Part shown: piece by piece, positions 1 through 5,084 of the stretch
Position numbering within the stretch: the first letter of the stretch is position 1
Layout: each line of letters opens with the position of its first letter
Origin: Prevotella sp. UBA1104
GTDB lineage: Bacteria > Bacteroidota > Bacteroidia > Bacteroidales > Bacteroidaceae
Length of the DNA stretch: 5,426 nt
Reading direction: 5' to 3'
Assembly: GCA_002314055.1 (NCBI GenBank)
Contig: DCBP01000074.1
Location: 1 to 5,426 of the forward strand
Notes under the pieces: generated by a model
Told to the model about the DNA's origin: nothing
Databases searched by the model: none
The model's input: the letters and a program-made list of their open reading frames with translations, nothing else
Translations under genes and position numbers: made by a program

Positions 1-27
1 CGAACTGGACACCCTATTTATTTGTTA

Positions 28-471
28 TCAGAATTTAGAATAGCATAGCTTCATAATATCGTCTGGCGACAAGGTCCCCTCTATATATATCACCGTGCCC
101 TTGCTGCCACCAACATTACTGAAGAGGATATAGCGGTTTATTCCTCCCGCCAGTGGCGGCATCATATAATAGCCACTAACGAGTTGCCCCTCTTCAATCA
201 CTTCCCTTATCTTTCGTGCCTTTTTCTTGTCGGCAGCCAAATAAGGCTGTATTGCAGAATGAAGTTTCTTATACACAAGACTCTTGTATGTGCGAAGCTT
301 GAAACCTTTCAGTTCAGTATTCCGCATCACAACCATCTTGCATCCCTTTGCCTTGCCATAGCGCTGAAACACCTTGTCTACGTTCAAGCCTTCCTGAGCC
401 ATGGCTGAAAGCATCGACACAAAGAAAAGCACTATCGAAAAAACCATACGCTTAACAACACGCTGTTTCAT
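28..471 (-). CDS. Small secreted protein, DUF6108/DUF4252-like, third gene of the ECF sigma operon
   Basis: A 147-residue protein of unknown biochemical role, predicted to be exported. Residues 1-25 form a signal peptide: KQRVVKR, then a hydrophobic stretch to about residue 24, with a likely signal peptidase I site after A25 in AMA-QEG. The mature part begins with GLNVDKVFQRYGKAKGCKMVVM, has an LKGFKLRTYKSL segment, and ends with a conserved-looking core of YYMMPP (101-106), NRYILF (112-117) and GTVIYIEG (125-132). This pattern resembles the small Bacteroidales families DUF6108 and DUF4252, which often follow ECF sigma genes; the family name is from memory and uncertain. It starts 34 bp after the membrane-protein gene on the same strand, so it is probably the last gene of that operon and a candidate target or sensor partner of the sigma/anti-sigma pair. 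The stop (TGA, 28-30) is inside the window. No terminator is visible in the 27 bases that remain. Confidence 0.8.
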   Translation of the reverse strand: MKQRVVKRMVFSIVLFFVSMLSAMAQEGLNVDKVFQRYGKAKGCKMVVMRNTELKGFKLRTYKSLVYKKLHSAIQPYLAADKKKARKIREVIEEGQLVSGYYMMPPLAGGINRYILFSNVGGSKGTVIYIEGTLSPDDIMKLCYSKF

Positions 472-505
472 ATTAATCTTTATTTTTAGTCATAAATACA
501 ATATA

Positions 506-958
506 TCATCTCATCATTCTCATTGCCGAGAACGGGTCTTCATCATCACTCTCGCCAACCATCTGCAAGGCTTCAAGAGCCTCGGCCTTTACTTCTTTCT
601 TGTCGGTATATTTCTTCCCGTCTACTATCATATAACACTCGTCGGACGACCGCTTGGCTACTGATACCGAAAAAAGCAACAACAGCATGGCTGCAACAGA
701 AATGAGGGAAATGATACGCACCGTTTTATGCTTTCTGCCGACTGTCGGTTCATGTCCCCACAACGTTTCTTTCTCTTCCATCTGTTCGCGCTCCCTTCCT
801 ATGAAAGCAAACAAAGCCCTATACGGTTGCCATTCCTGCGGAATGTTACATCCTTGTGAGGCAAAGAAACGTCGCAATTCTGCTTCTTCCTCCCGGGTAG
901 TCTCGCCACCGTTGTATTTGTCGAGCAGCAAACGTATTCTGTCAATGTCATTCTTCAT
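506..958 (-). CDS. Single-pass inner-membrane protein, probable anti-sigma factor
   Basis: The longest reading is 152 residues from the ATG at 964, which overlaps the sigma-factor stop as ATGA. I place the start at the second ATG (958, 150 residues) because a GGGAG sequence lies 6 nt before it but directly abuts the first ATG; shine-dalgarno use is weak in this phylum, so either is possible. In numbering from 964, residues 1-60 are cytoplasmic. They carry the pattern RLLLDKYNGGETTREEEAELRRFF, which resembles the N-terminus of FecR-like and other Bacteroidetes anti-sigma proteins (short helix, G-E-T, acidic helix). Residues 82-103 are one membrane helix, and residues 104-152 should be periplasmic, with YMIVDGKKYTD and an acidic helix. 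No zinc-binding HxxxCxxC motif is seen, so it is not a ZAS anti-sigma factor. Position, overlap and topology imply that it holds the upstream sigma factor inactive at the membrane; this is inferred, not shown. Confidence 0.75.
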   Translation of the reverse strand: MKNDIDRIRLLLDKYNGGETTREEEAELRRFFASQGCNIPQEWQPYRALFAFIGREREQMEEKETLWGHEPTVGRKHKTVRIISLISVAAMLLLLFSVSVAKRSSDECYMIVDGKKYTDKKEVKAEALEALQMVGESDDEDPFSAMRMMR

Positions 959-960
959 AA

Positions 961-1458
961 TCATCTCCCGTTCATTATTTTTACGTATGTATCACGGATG
1001 CGGAGCCTTGCTCTCGAAAGGTTTTTCCTCAAGTTGTCTGCCGTACACCCTAAAATCTGCATTATCTCCTCACTCTCATAGCCTTCAATTTCCTTCATCC
1101 GGAAAATCTGTTGTTGCAGAGGCGGCAGACTCTCCACGATACGGCTTATAAGTCTCATCTCGTCATTCCGTTCAGCCCGTAAATCCTCTACGGCAACATT
1201 CCTCAGCATCTTTTCCCCTTCACTGCGACAGGAGTTCAGATGCCGGCATCTGTCACGGTGCAAATTTCTTGCTATCGTATAGGCAAGAGCTGAAACATTT
1301 GCTCCAGCCTCTATCCTGGAGCGCATATTCCAGAGCCTGAGCATGACTTCCTGCACGATATCTTCTGCATCGTCGTCATTCCCCGTCAACCGCAGCAAGT
1401 AATCTCTCAGATTGCTTCGCAAGGGCAACACTTTATGGTTGAAATCTTCTGGTTTCAT
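961..1458 (-). CDS. ECF-family RNA polymerase sigma factor
   Basis: A 165-residue group 4 (extracytoplasmic function) sigma factor that would redirect RNA polymerase to a small regulon. Region 2 is visible at about residues 13-70: LRSNLRDYLLRLTGNDDDAEDIVQEVMLRLW contains the D-AEDIVQEV signature, followed by ALAYTIARNLHRDRCR. Region 4 occupies about 108-160, with LPPLQQQIFRMKEIEGYESEEI and a helix-turn-helix ending in DNLRKNLSRARLRIR. The linker is short and no region 1 or 3 is present, as expected of ECF proteins. I chose the ATG at 1458. A TTG at 1485 would add nine residues but would put the start inside a GGACA direct repeat and the AT-rich upstream region. The stop overlaps the next gene by 4 bp, implying translational coupling with the probable anti-sigma protein. 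The specific signal is unknown. Confidence 0.93.
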   Translation of the reverse strand: MKPEDFNHKVLPLRSNLRDYLLRLTGNDDDAEDIVQEVMLRLWNMRSRIEAGANVSALAYTIARNLHRDRCRHLNSCRSEGEKMLRNVAVEDLRAERNDEMRLISRIVESLPPLQQQIFRMKEIEGYESEEIMQILGCTADNLRKNLSRARLRIRDTYVKIMNGR

Positions 1459-1464
1459 CTGCCT

Positions 1465-1502
1465 GTTTATATATATAACGGACAAATCACGGATTTAGGA
1501 CA
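1465..1502 (-). promoter_or_regulatory. Probable promoter/operator region of the sigma operon, with a GGACA direct repeat
   Basis: GGACA occurs at 1480-1484 and 1498-1502, 18 bp apart start to start, within a segment that also repeats CGGA (1479-1482 and 1490-1493). On the minus strand this reads TGTCC...TGTCC-GTTATATATATAAA just before the sigma ATG. The CCGTTATA resembles an ECF -10 element, and the upstream TGTCC could be a -35 or a regulator half-site. It is not a good match to the housekeeping TAnnTTTG promoter. Autoregulation by the encoded sigma factor would be usual for this gene type but is only inferred. Confidence 0.3.
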
Positions 1503-1510
1503 TTTTTATG

Positions 1511-1607
1511 AAAATTTTTTTCGGCCATTTTACCCTCACACCCTCACCAAATGCCTTGAAAGTCCCTGTTTATCGGACTTCTGAGGTGTGAGGGATAGTG
1601 TGAGGGG
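1511..1607. repeat. GTGAGGG-type inverted element, copy 1 (left boundary of island)
   Basis: This copy holds a 20-bp block at 1528-1547 (TTTTACCCTCACACCCTCAC), a 16-bp spacer, the core CCCTGTTTATCG at 1564-1575, and a block at 1588-1607 reading GTGAGGGATAGTGTGAGGGG. The reverse complement of all three blocks recurs in the same order and almost the same spacing at 2837-2917. Internally, CCCTCACACC (1533-1542) pairs perfectly with GGTGTGAGGG (1585-1594), so each copy can form a long-loop hairpin. An A/T tract (AAAATTTTTTT, 1511-1521) lies on the side facing the sigma gene, as it does on the gene-facing side of copy 2. I do not recognise it as the end of a named insertion sequence. Confidence 0.8.
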
Positions 1608-1628
1608 TCGATGCTTATCCCTCACACT
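1597..1628. other. 10-bp perfect hairpin at inner edge of element copy 1
   Basis: AGTGTGAGGG (1597-1606) and CCCTCACACT (1619-1628) are perfect reverse complements around a 12-nt loop. The right arm is an extra CCCTCAC unit outside the segment shared with copy 2. No T-run follows on either strand, so it is not a convincing terminator. Confidence 0.6.
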
Positions 1629-1690
1629 TTCAACGAGGGCGCAATACTGTTTATATTATATCGGCAGTGCTAAAGCTATCTGTTGGCACC

Positions 1691-1731
1691 GGTGCTTCTA
1701 TGCTGCACCAAAAGTGCAAGATAGAAGCACC
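1691..1731. other. Strong two-part hairpin in non-coding DNA
   Basis: GGTGCTTCTAT (1691-1701) and ATAGAAGCACC (1721-1731) are an 11-bp perfect inverted repeat. Inside, after a 2x2 internal loop, TGCAC (1704-1708) pairs with GTGCA (1714-1718) around a 5-nt loop. The left arm also forms part of the perfect palindrome GCACCGGTGC (1686-1695). Neither side is followed by a clean T-run, so I do not call it a terminator. It could be a protein-binding site, an RNA hairpin or a mobile-element end. The rest of 1629-1860 is AT-rich, without a supportable gene. Confidence 0.6.
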
Positions 1732-1844
1732 TTTGTTGCAACTATTATTGATTTTTCCAATGCAGAAGTTTCGGTAACTTTAAAGTGTATAATTCTTTAG
1801 ATAATGTATTCATGTTCATTACGAATAAATAACTACAATATCTC

Positions 1845-1875
1845 TTTCATATTTCATTCATTTGCATTATCTTTG
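1845..1875 (+). promoter_or_regulatory. Bacteroidetes housekeeping-type promoter
   Basis: TATCTTTG at 1868-1875 fits the -7 consensus TAnnTTTG of the Bacteroidetes primary sigma factor exactly. Nineteen bases upstream is TTTC (1845-1848), one mismatch from the -33 element TTTG. Transcription would start near 1880-1883 and run into the structured segment that follows, with no long ORF immediately downstream. This is the best promoter match in the window. Confidence 0.65.
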
Positions 1876-1879
1876 CAAA

Positions 1880-2121
1880 CGGATGGAGTTGCCAGTGGGT
1901 GATGAGATCCGTTTTTGTGGAAAAATAATAGCGTTTGCTGTTTATTCGAAAAACGTTCAGAAACTTGCAGGTAGAAGAACTCAGTATGGGAATAAACGAG
2001 TAAGCGTCCGCGATAGCGTAGACGTAAACTTGTCCTATACTGGAGGTTTCCTGCAAGTACCTTGAACGTTGACATGTTTCGTCTGCGCTTTTTCATTGTA
2101 CTTGCAGGAGTCTTCGTTTTT
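1880..2121 (+). ncRNA. Putative structured RNA (leader or small RNA) with two exclusive folds and a terminator-like end
   Basis: The segment lies directly after a TAnnTTTG promoter. A 5' hairpin pairs AAACGGAT (1877-1884, possibly just upstream of the first transcribed base) with ATCCGTTT (1907-1914). A long imperfect hairpin then spans 1952-2070 through nested pairings: 1952-1959/2063-2070, 1963-1971/2050-2058, 1982-1991/2033-2042 (one wobble), 1997-2000/2029-2032, 2004-2008/2021-2025, and a GATA-loop tip at 2009-2018. A third copy of ACTTGCAGG at 2100-2108 allows an alternative 12-bp perfect stem, 2049-2060/2098-2109. This extends with one mismatch and two wobbles to 2043-2115 and is followed by TTTTT (2117-2121), like an intrinsic terminator. 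The alternative stem destroys the long hairpin, an arrangement typical of attenuators. I match it to no known RNA family. A 60-codon ORF from the ATG at 1883 also exists, but its sequence is explained by the paired stems. Confidence 0.5.
2043..2121 (+). terminator. Possible intrinsic terminator of the structured RNA
   Basis: The stem is TCCTGCAAGTAC (2049-2060) with GTACTTGCAGGA (2098-2109), extended outward to 2043 and 2115 by further pairs including two G-T wobbles and one mismatch. The loop is 37 nt, longer than usual. TTTTT begins two bases after the stem (2117-2121). Formation competes with the long 1952-2070 hairpin. Confidence 0.4.
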
Positions 2122-2170
2122 AAGAATAACACGCTTGCGCATTAAAACTATATTCTTAAAGCTTTAATGC
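2119..2170. repeat. Two interleaved inverted repeats just before the Mod-Res ORF
   Basis: TTTAAGAATA (2119-2128) pairs with TATTCTTAAA (2151-2160), and GCATTAAA (2139-2146) pairs with TTTAATGC (2163-2170). Both are perfect, and their arms interleave, so they can form a pseudoknot or alternative hairpins but not simple nested ones. The segment covers the place where the methyltransferase start codon should be and contains the in-frame stop at 2157-2159. Confidence 0.5.
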
Positions 2171-2183
2171 TATAGCAAAATCT

Positions 2184-2801
2184 TTGATAGAAGAGCTACC
2201 CCGTATTGCGAGTGAGGGTAGGCAAGAGGCTCAGCGCATAATCGAGCGACTGAGCAGTGGTACACGTATTGGTTTGCAGACCAATGAATTGGTGTTGCCT
2301 CGTAAAGATGTCTCGGGATTCTTCCGCGGACAGGTTCCTAATATTCCTAATGAATTCAATGCTGCCTTGGATGGCGGCACATGGATGAACCGACTTATTT
2401 ATGGCGACAATCTTTTGACTATGCAAGCATTGCTTGCCGGCGACCCTCAAACGGGCTTGCCTTCACTTAGAATATTCTATGTAAGAAAATACGGCTTGAT
2501 GGCTACTTATCATCCAGACTTCATTGTGGCTACTGTAGATAAAATATATCTGATAGAGACAAAGGGCGATGATAAGGTGGACGACATGAATGTGCGACAG
2601 AAACAGATGGCTACCATTGAATGGATAAAGAAAGTGAATGCATTAAAACCTGAGTATAGAATGAAACGCACGTGGGAGTATGTTCTTATAGGCGAGAGTG
2701 TATTCTACTCTTTAAGCAACAGTGGAGCTTCGATTACTGATATATGTAATCACTGCAAAGTGTCATATTCCGTGGCAACAGGAAATCTATTTGATCTATA
2801 A
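2184..2801 (+). pseudogene. Mod-Res fusion remnant of a type III-like restriction-modification locus
   Basis: A 205-codon ORF opening with TTG at 2184. Residues 1-96 match the N-terminus of type III-like adenine-specific methyltransferases (Mod): ELPRIASEGRQEAQRIIERLSSGTRIGLQTNEL and then RLIYGDNLLTMQALLAGDPQTGLPSLR. That segment normally leads straight into the catalytic DPPF/Y motif, which is absent here. From about residue 97 the sequence matches the C-terminus of the partner restriction subunit (Res): YHPDFIVATVDKIYLIETKG carries the PD-(D/E)xK nuclease core (P111-D112, E125-T-K127), followed by NVRQKQMATIEWIKKVN and a WEYVLIGESVF ending. The Mod catalytic domain and all Res helicase motifs are missing, so an in-frame deletion of several kilobases is the simplest explanation. 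Mod-like residues (SFNAIAKS) continue upstream of the TTG to the stop at 2157, with no ATG, so the true start is also lost. It may be unexpressed, or it may produce a stand-alone nuclease domain. Identification rests on recalled family sequences. Confidence 0.75.
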
Positions 2802-2810
2802 TTCTTTTTA

Positions 2811-2934
2811 CCCCTCACTATCACCCCTTTCCCTCACACCCCTCACACTTACCCTCACCATCAAAACCTCGATAAACAGGGGCTTCGAGGGGTATGTGTG
2901 AGGGTGTGAGGGTAAAAACACCAAAAAACTTTTT
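2811..2934. repeat. GTGAGGG-type inverted element, copy 2 (right boundary of island)
   Basis: This is the inverted counterpart of the element at 1511-1607. GTGAGGGTGTGAGGGTAAAA (2898-2917) is the exact reverse complement of 1528-1547, CGATAAACAGGG (2870-2881) of 1564-1575, and 2839-2858 matches 1588-1607 at 18 of 20 positions. The spacing between the first two blocks is 16 bp in both copies. The left side (2811-2848) carries additional CCCTCAC-type units not present in copy 1. An A/T tract with AAAAAACTTTTTTG (2923-2936) borders the GIN gene side. Internal pairings such as 2840-2848 with 2904-2912 allow a hairpin. Confidence 0.8.
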
Positions 2935-2944
2935 TGCTTTTTAA

Positions 2945-2974
2945 TGCAACTTTTCTATCCTCTCACTCGTCTAA
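2945..2974 (+). promoter_or_regulatory. Possible ECF-type promoter of the GIN-domain gene
   Basis: TGCAAC (2945-2950) followed by TTTT, then CGTCTAA (2968-2974), resembles the AAC-containing -35 and CGTC/TCTAA -10 pattern of ECF sigma-dependent promoters. There are 17 bases between AAC and CGTC. A start near 2980 would give a 5' leader of about 20-25 nt before the ATG at 3003. No good TAnnTTTG housekeeping element is seen in this interval. Whether the sigma factor encoded at 961-1458 uses it is unknown. Confidence 0.4.
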
Positions 2975-3002
2975 ATAATAAAGAACTAAAAAGTAAAAGC
3001 GT

Positions 3003-3734
3003 ATGAATAGAATATGTAATTTTGCTGTAGCTATGGCGGCGGTATTCTCTTGCGGAACAGTCGTGGCAAGTGCAAACACGGGAGCTGAAGCTCCGGTAAT
3101 GAATGTTTTCGGAGTGAAGAGGGTAGGTCGAGAGGTGAATGTGAAGTATTTTTCACGCATAGAGATAAAAGGTTCCACGGATGTGGTGTTCCGGCAGACC
3201 AGTGGCGGACGACCACAGGTGAAGATCGTGGGGAACCGCGAGGACGTGGAGCGCGTTAAAGTATCATCAGACGGCAAGACTCTGTATGTGTCAGAAGCTT
3301 CAAGTCATGGGGGATGGCACTTCTTCAGCGGTGGCGACGAGGTGAAGGTGTATGTCAGTGCGCCCGACTTGACGGCGGTGAGCATCACCGGAAGTGCCGA
3401 CTTCGATGCCGAAGGCAAAATTGACACCGACAACTTGTCTGTTTTCGTGAAGGGAAGCGGTGATGTGGAGATGAAAAACGTGATTTGCGACAATGCTTCC
3501 GTGAAAGTCTTTGGCAGCGGCGACGTGGAAATTAAAAATCTCGTGGCACAGCGCAAGGCTGACATTAACTTGAAGGGTAGCGGTGATGTGAAAATAGGAT
3601 TTACAAAAAGCGGTCATGTGTCATGTGCCATTTACGGCAGTGGCGACGTGGAACTGAAAGGCCGAGTAAAGAGTCTGAAGAAGCTCGTAAGAGGCAGTGG
3701 CGACATTGATACAGAGAAATTAAAGAGGTGGTAA
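3003..3734 (+). CDS. Secreted GIN-domain (DUF2807) protein, head GIN family
   Basis: A 243-residue protein with an N-terminal signal peptide (MNRICNFAVAMAAVFSCGTVVASA, likely cleavage after A24; C17 sits in only a weak lipobox-like setting). The rest is a DUF2807 'putative auto-transporter adhesin, head GIN' domain. It begins with REVNVKYFSRIEIKGSTDVVFRQ and continues as a right-handed beta-helix. The turns are marked by GSxD motifs at residues 57, 130, 151, 171, 192, 212 and 231; the last five are GSGD and recur every 19-21 residues, one per helical coil. Family members are envelope or periplasmic proteins common in Bacteroidetes, some encoded near ECF sigma/anti-sigma genes; the molecular role is not established and the 'adhesin' name is only a family label. 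Length is normal and the gene looks intact. pheS follows 158 bp later on the same strand and probably has its own promoter. Confidence 0.9.
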   Translation: MNRICNFAVAMAAVFSCGTVVASANTGAEAPVMNVFGVKRVGREVNVKYFSRIEIKGSTDVVFRQTSGGRPQVKIVGNREDVERVKVSSDGKTLYVSEASSHGGWHFFSGGDEVKVYVSAPDLTAVSITGSADFDAEGKIDTDNLSVFVKGSGDVEMKNVICDNASVKVFGSGDVEIKNLVAQRKADINLKGSGDVKIGFTKSGHVSCAIYGSGDVELKGRVKSLKKLVRGSGDIDTEKLKRW

Positions 3735-3779
3735 AGTCAAATAAATAGAGTATTATGCACGAAATTCGAAAAAATAAAG

Positions 3780-3787
3780 TAATTTTG
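3780..3787 (+). promoter_or_regulatory. Possible pheS promoter -7 element
   Basis: TAATTTTG matches TAnnTTTG. No TTTG lies 19-21 bases upstream; the nearest similar sequence is TATG at 3754-3757, which is too far. A start near 3793 would leave a 5' leader of about 100 nt before pheS. A seven-T tract lies at 3822-3828, but I see no convincing stem before it, so an attenuator is not supported. Apart from this, 3735-3892 holds nothing recognisable. Confidence 0.3.
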
Positions 3788-3892
3788 CTCCCGAATTGGC
3801 TATTTGCCGTTGGACTATAGATTTTTTTCTTCGTCTGAGGCAGTGGGCGATTGCATAATTATTATTAAAAAAGGAAAAATCGAATTTAAGAT

Positions 3893-4930
3893 ATGATACT
3901 TGAAAAGATTGAAAGCCTCCTTGCTGAGGTGAAGACAATGACAGCATCCAATGCTGAGGAGATTGAGGCTCTGCGCCTGAAGTATCTCAGTAAGAAGGGT
4001 GAGATTAATGCCGTAATGGCTGACTTTAGAACTGTGCCTGCCGAGCAGAAAAAAGAGGTGGGTATGAAGATAAACGAACTGAAGCAGACTGCTCTCGATA
4101 GGCTGAACGCTCTGCGCGATGCTATTGATACTAAAGAGGACAGTTCGCAGGGGATGGACTTGACGAGGACTGCTTATCCTATAGAACTCGGCACCCGTCA
4201 TCCGCTCACTATCGTGAAGAACGAGATTATCGATATCTTCTCGCGTATGGGATTTACGCTTGCCGACGGACCGGAGGTGGAAGACGACCTGCACGTGTTT
4301 ACGAAGATGAACTTCGCTGCCGACCATCCGGCTCGCGACATGCAGGATACGTTCTTCGTGGAGCAGAACCCTAACGACGTTACGAAGAATATTCTTCTGC
4401 GTAGTCACACAAGTTCCGTGCAGGCTCGCGTTATGGAGACTTCACAGCCTCCTATCCGCATCATCTGTCCGGGACGCGTTTACCGTAACGAGGCTATCAC
4501 GGCGCGTGCCCATTGCTTCTTCCATCAGATTGAGGGACTGTACATAGACAAGAATGTTTCGTTCACCGATTTGAAACAGGTTCTTCTGACATTTGCTCGT
4601 GAGATGTTCGGACCAGACACTAAGATCCGTCTGCGTCCAAGTTACTTCCCGTTCACGGAGCCAAGTGCAGAGATGGATATCTCTTGTCACATCTGTGGCG
4701 GTAAGGGTTGTGGATTCTGTAAGCACACAGGTTGGGTGGAAATCCTCGGTTGTGGAATGGTAGATCCTAATGTGCTCGAGGCTTGCGGTATCGACAGCAA
4801 GGTTTACACCGGTTATGCCTTTGGATTGGGTGTTGAGCGTATTACTAACTTGAAGTATCAAGTTTCTGACTTGCGTATGTTCTCTGAGAACGACGTGCGT
4901 TTCCTTGAGGAGTTTGAGGCTGCAAACTGA
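3893..4930 (+). CDS. pheS: Phenylalanine--tRNA ligase alpha subunit
   Basis: The catalytic subunit of the cytoplasmic (alpha-beta)2 phenylalanyl-tRNA synthetase, which charges tRNA-Phe with phenylalanine using ATP. The protein has 345 residues, the usual length. Residues 1-85 form the N-terminal helical coiled-coil arm that binds tRNA. Class II motif 1 starts around HPLTIVKNEII (103-113). DHPARDMQDTFF (144-155), LLRSHTSSVQAR (168-179) and PGRVYRNEAITARAHCFFHQIEG (193-215, motif 2) follow. YFPFTEPSAEMDISC and the motif 3 segment GYAFGLGVERI (307-317) complete the active site. A309 is the alanine that sets the size of the phenylalanine pocket. Cysteines 265, 268, 273 and 276 form a CxxC-x4-CxxC insertion seen in many bacterial PheS and possibly zinc-binding. 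pheT is not adjacent, as is common in Bacteroidetes. The gene appears complete and normal. Confidence 0.98.
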   Translation: MILEKIESLLAEVKTMTASNAEEIEALRLKYLSKKGEINAVMADFRTVPAEQKKEVGMKINELKQTALDRLNALRDAIDTKEDSSQGMDLTRTAYPIELGTRHPLTIVKNEIIDIFSRMGFTLADGPEVEDDLHVFTKMNFAADHPARDMQDTFFVEQNPNDVTKNILLRSHTSSVQARVMETSQPPIRIICPGRVYRNEAITARAHCFFHQIEGLYIDKNVSFTDLKQVLLTFAREMFGPDTKIRLRPSYFPFTEPSAEMDISCHICGGKGCGFCKHTGWVEILGCGMVDPNVLEACGIDSKVYTGYAFGLGVERITNLKYQVSDLRMFSENDVRFLEEFEAAN

Positions 4931-4956
4931 TTTTTGTAATATATTGAATTTATGAT

Positions 4957-4992
4957 AGAATCCTTGCATTTTTTTGTGAGGATTCTTTTTTT
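4957..4992 (+). terminator. Intrinsic terminator of pheS
   Basis: AGAATCCTTGC (4957-4967) pairs with GTGAGGATTCT (4976-4986), including two wobble pairs, around the loop ATTTTTTT. Seven T residues (4986-4992) follow. It begins 26 bp after the pheS stop codon. Confidence 0.85.
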
Positions 4993-5002
4993 ATAGATTT
5001 GC

Positions 5003-5084
5003 TAGTTTTTCCTAGAAATTCTAGATGTCCTAGATTCTCTAGATTTTCTAGATTTTCTAGATTTTCTAGATACTCTAGAAATTC
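5003..5084. repeat. Tandem array of 9-bp TAGAnnnnC units
   Basis: Eight consecutive 9-bp units run from 5013 to 5084: TAGAAATTC, TAGATGTCC, TAGATTCTC, three identical TAGATTTTC, TAGATACTC and TAGAAATTC. They are preceded by a 10-bp variant (5003-5012) and followed by TAGC. The first and last units are identical. CTAG appears ten times from 5002 to 5087 at 9-10 bp spacing, and nowhere else in the window. The array lies between the converging pheS and coiled-coil genes, just past the pheS terminator. The unit is a multiple of 3 and gives a serine-arginine-phenylalanine repeat in one frame, but no credible gene. Function unknown. Confidence 0.9.

Noticed and set aside
654..1151. Plus-strand 165-codon ORF
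   Set aside because: Antisense shadow of the anti-sigma and sigma genes; low-complexity composition and no recognisable motif.
1588..1800. Plus-strand 70-codon ORF
   Set aside because: Begins inside the GTGAGGG element and runs through the 1691-1731 hairpin; the translation shows no family features.
1952..2070. Retron msr-msd or integron attC site
   Set aside because: The long imperfect hairpin is suggestive, but there is no reverse transcriptase or integrase nearby and no clear attC core boxes (RYYYAAC/GTTRRRY) at the stem base; kept only as an alternative.
1854..2132. Minus-strand 69- and 92-codon ORFs and the plus-strand 67-codon ORF over the structured segment
   Set aside because: They overlap one another in different frames, and the sequence is better explained by base-paired stems. 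A 60-codon ORF from ATG 1883 cannot be fully excluded.
2811..2917. CRISPR-like array of CCCTCAC units
   Set aside because: Units are 7-8 bp, irregular and partly inverted, with no spacers of uniform length and no cas genes.
3815..4408. Minus-strand 197-codon ORF
   Set aside because: Antisense shadow of pheS, whose identity is certain.
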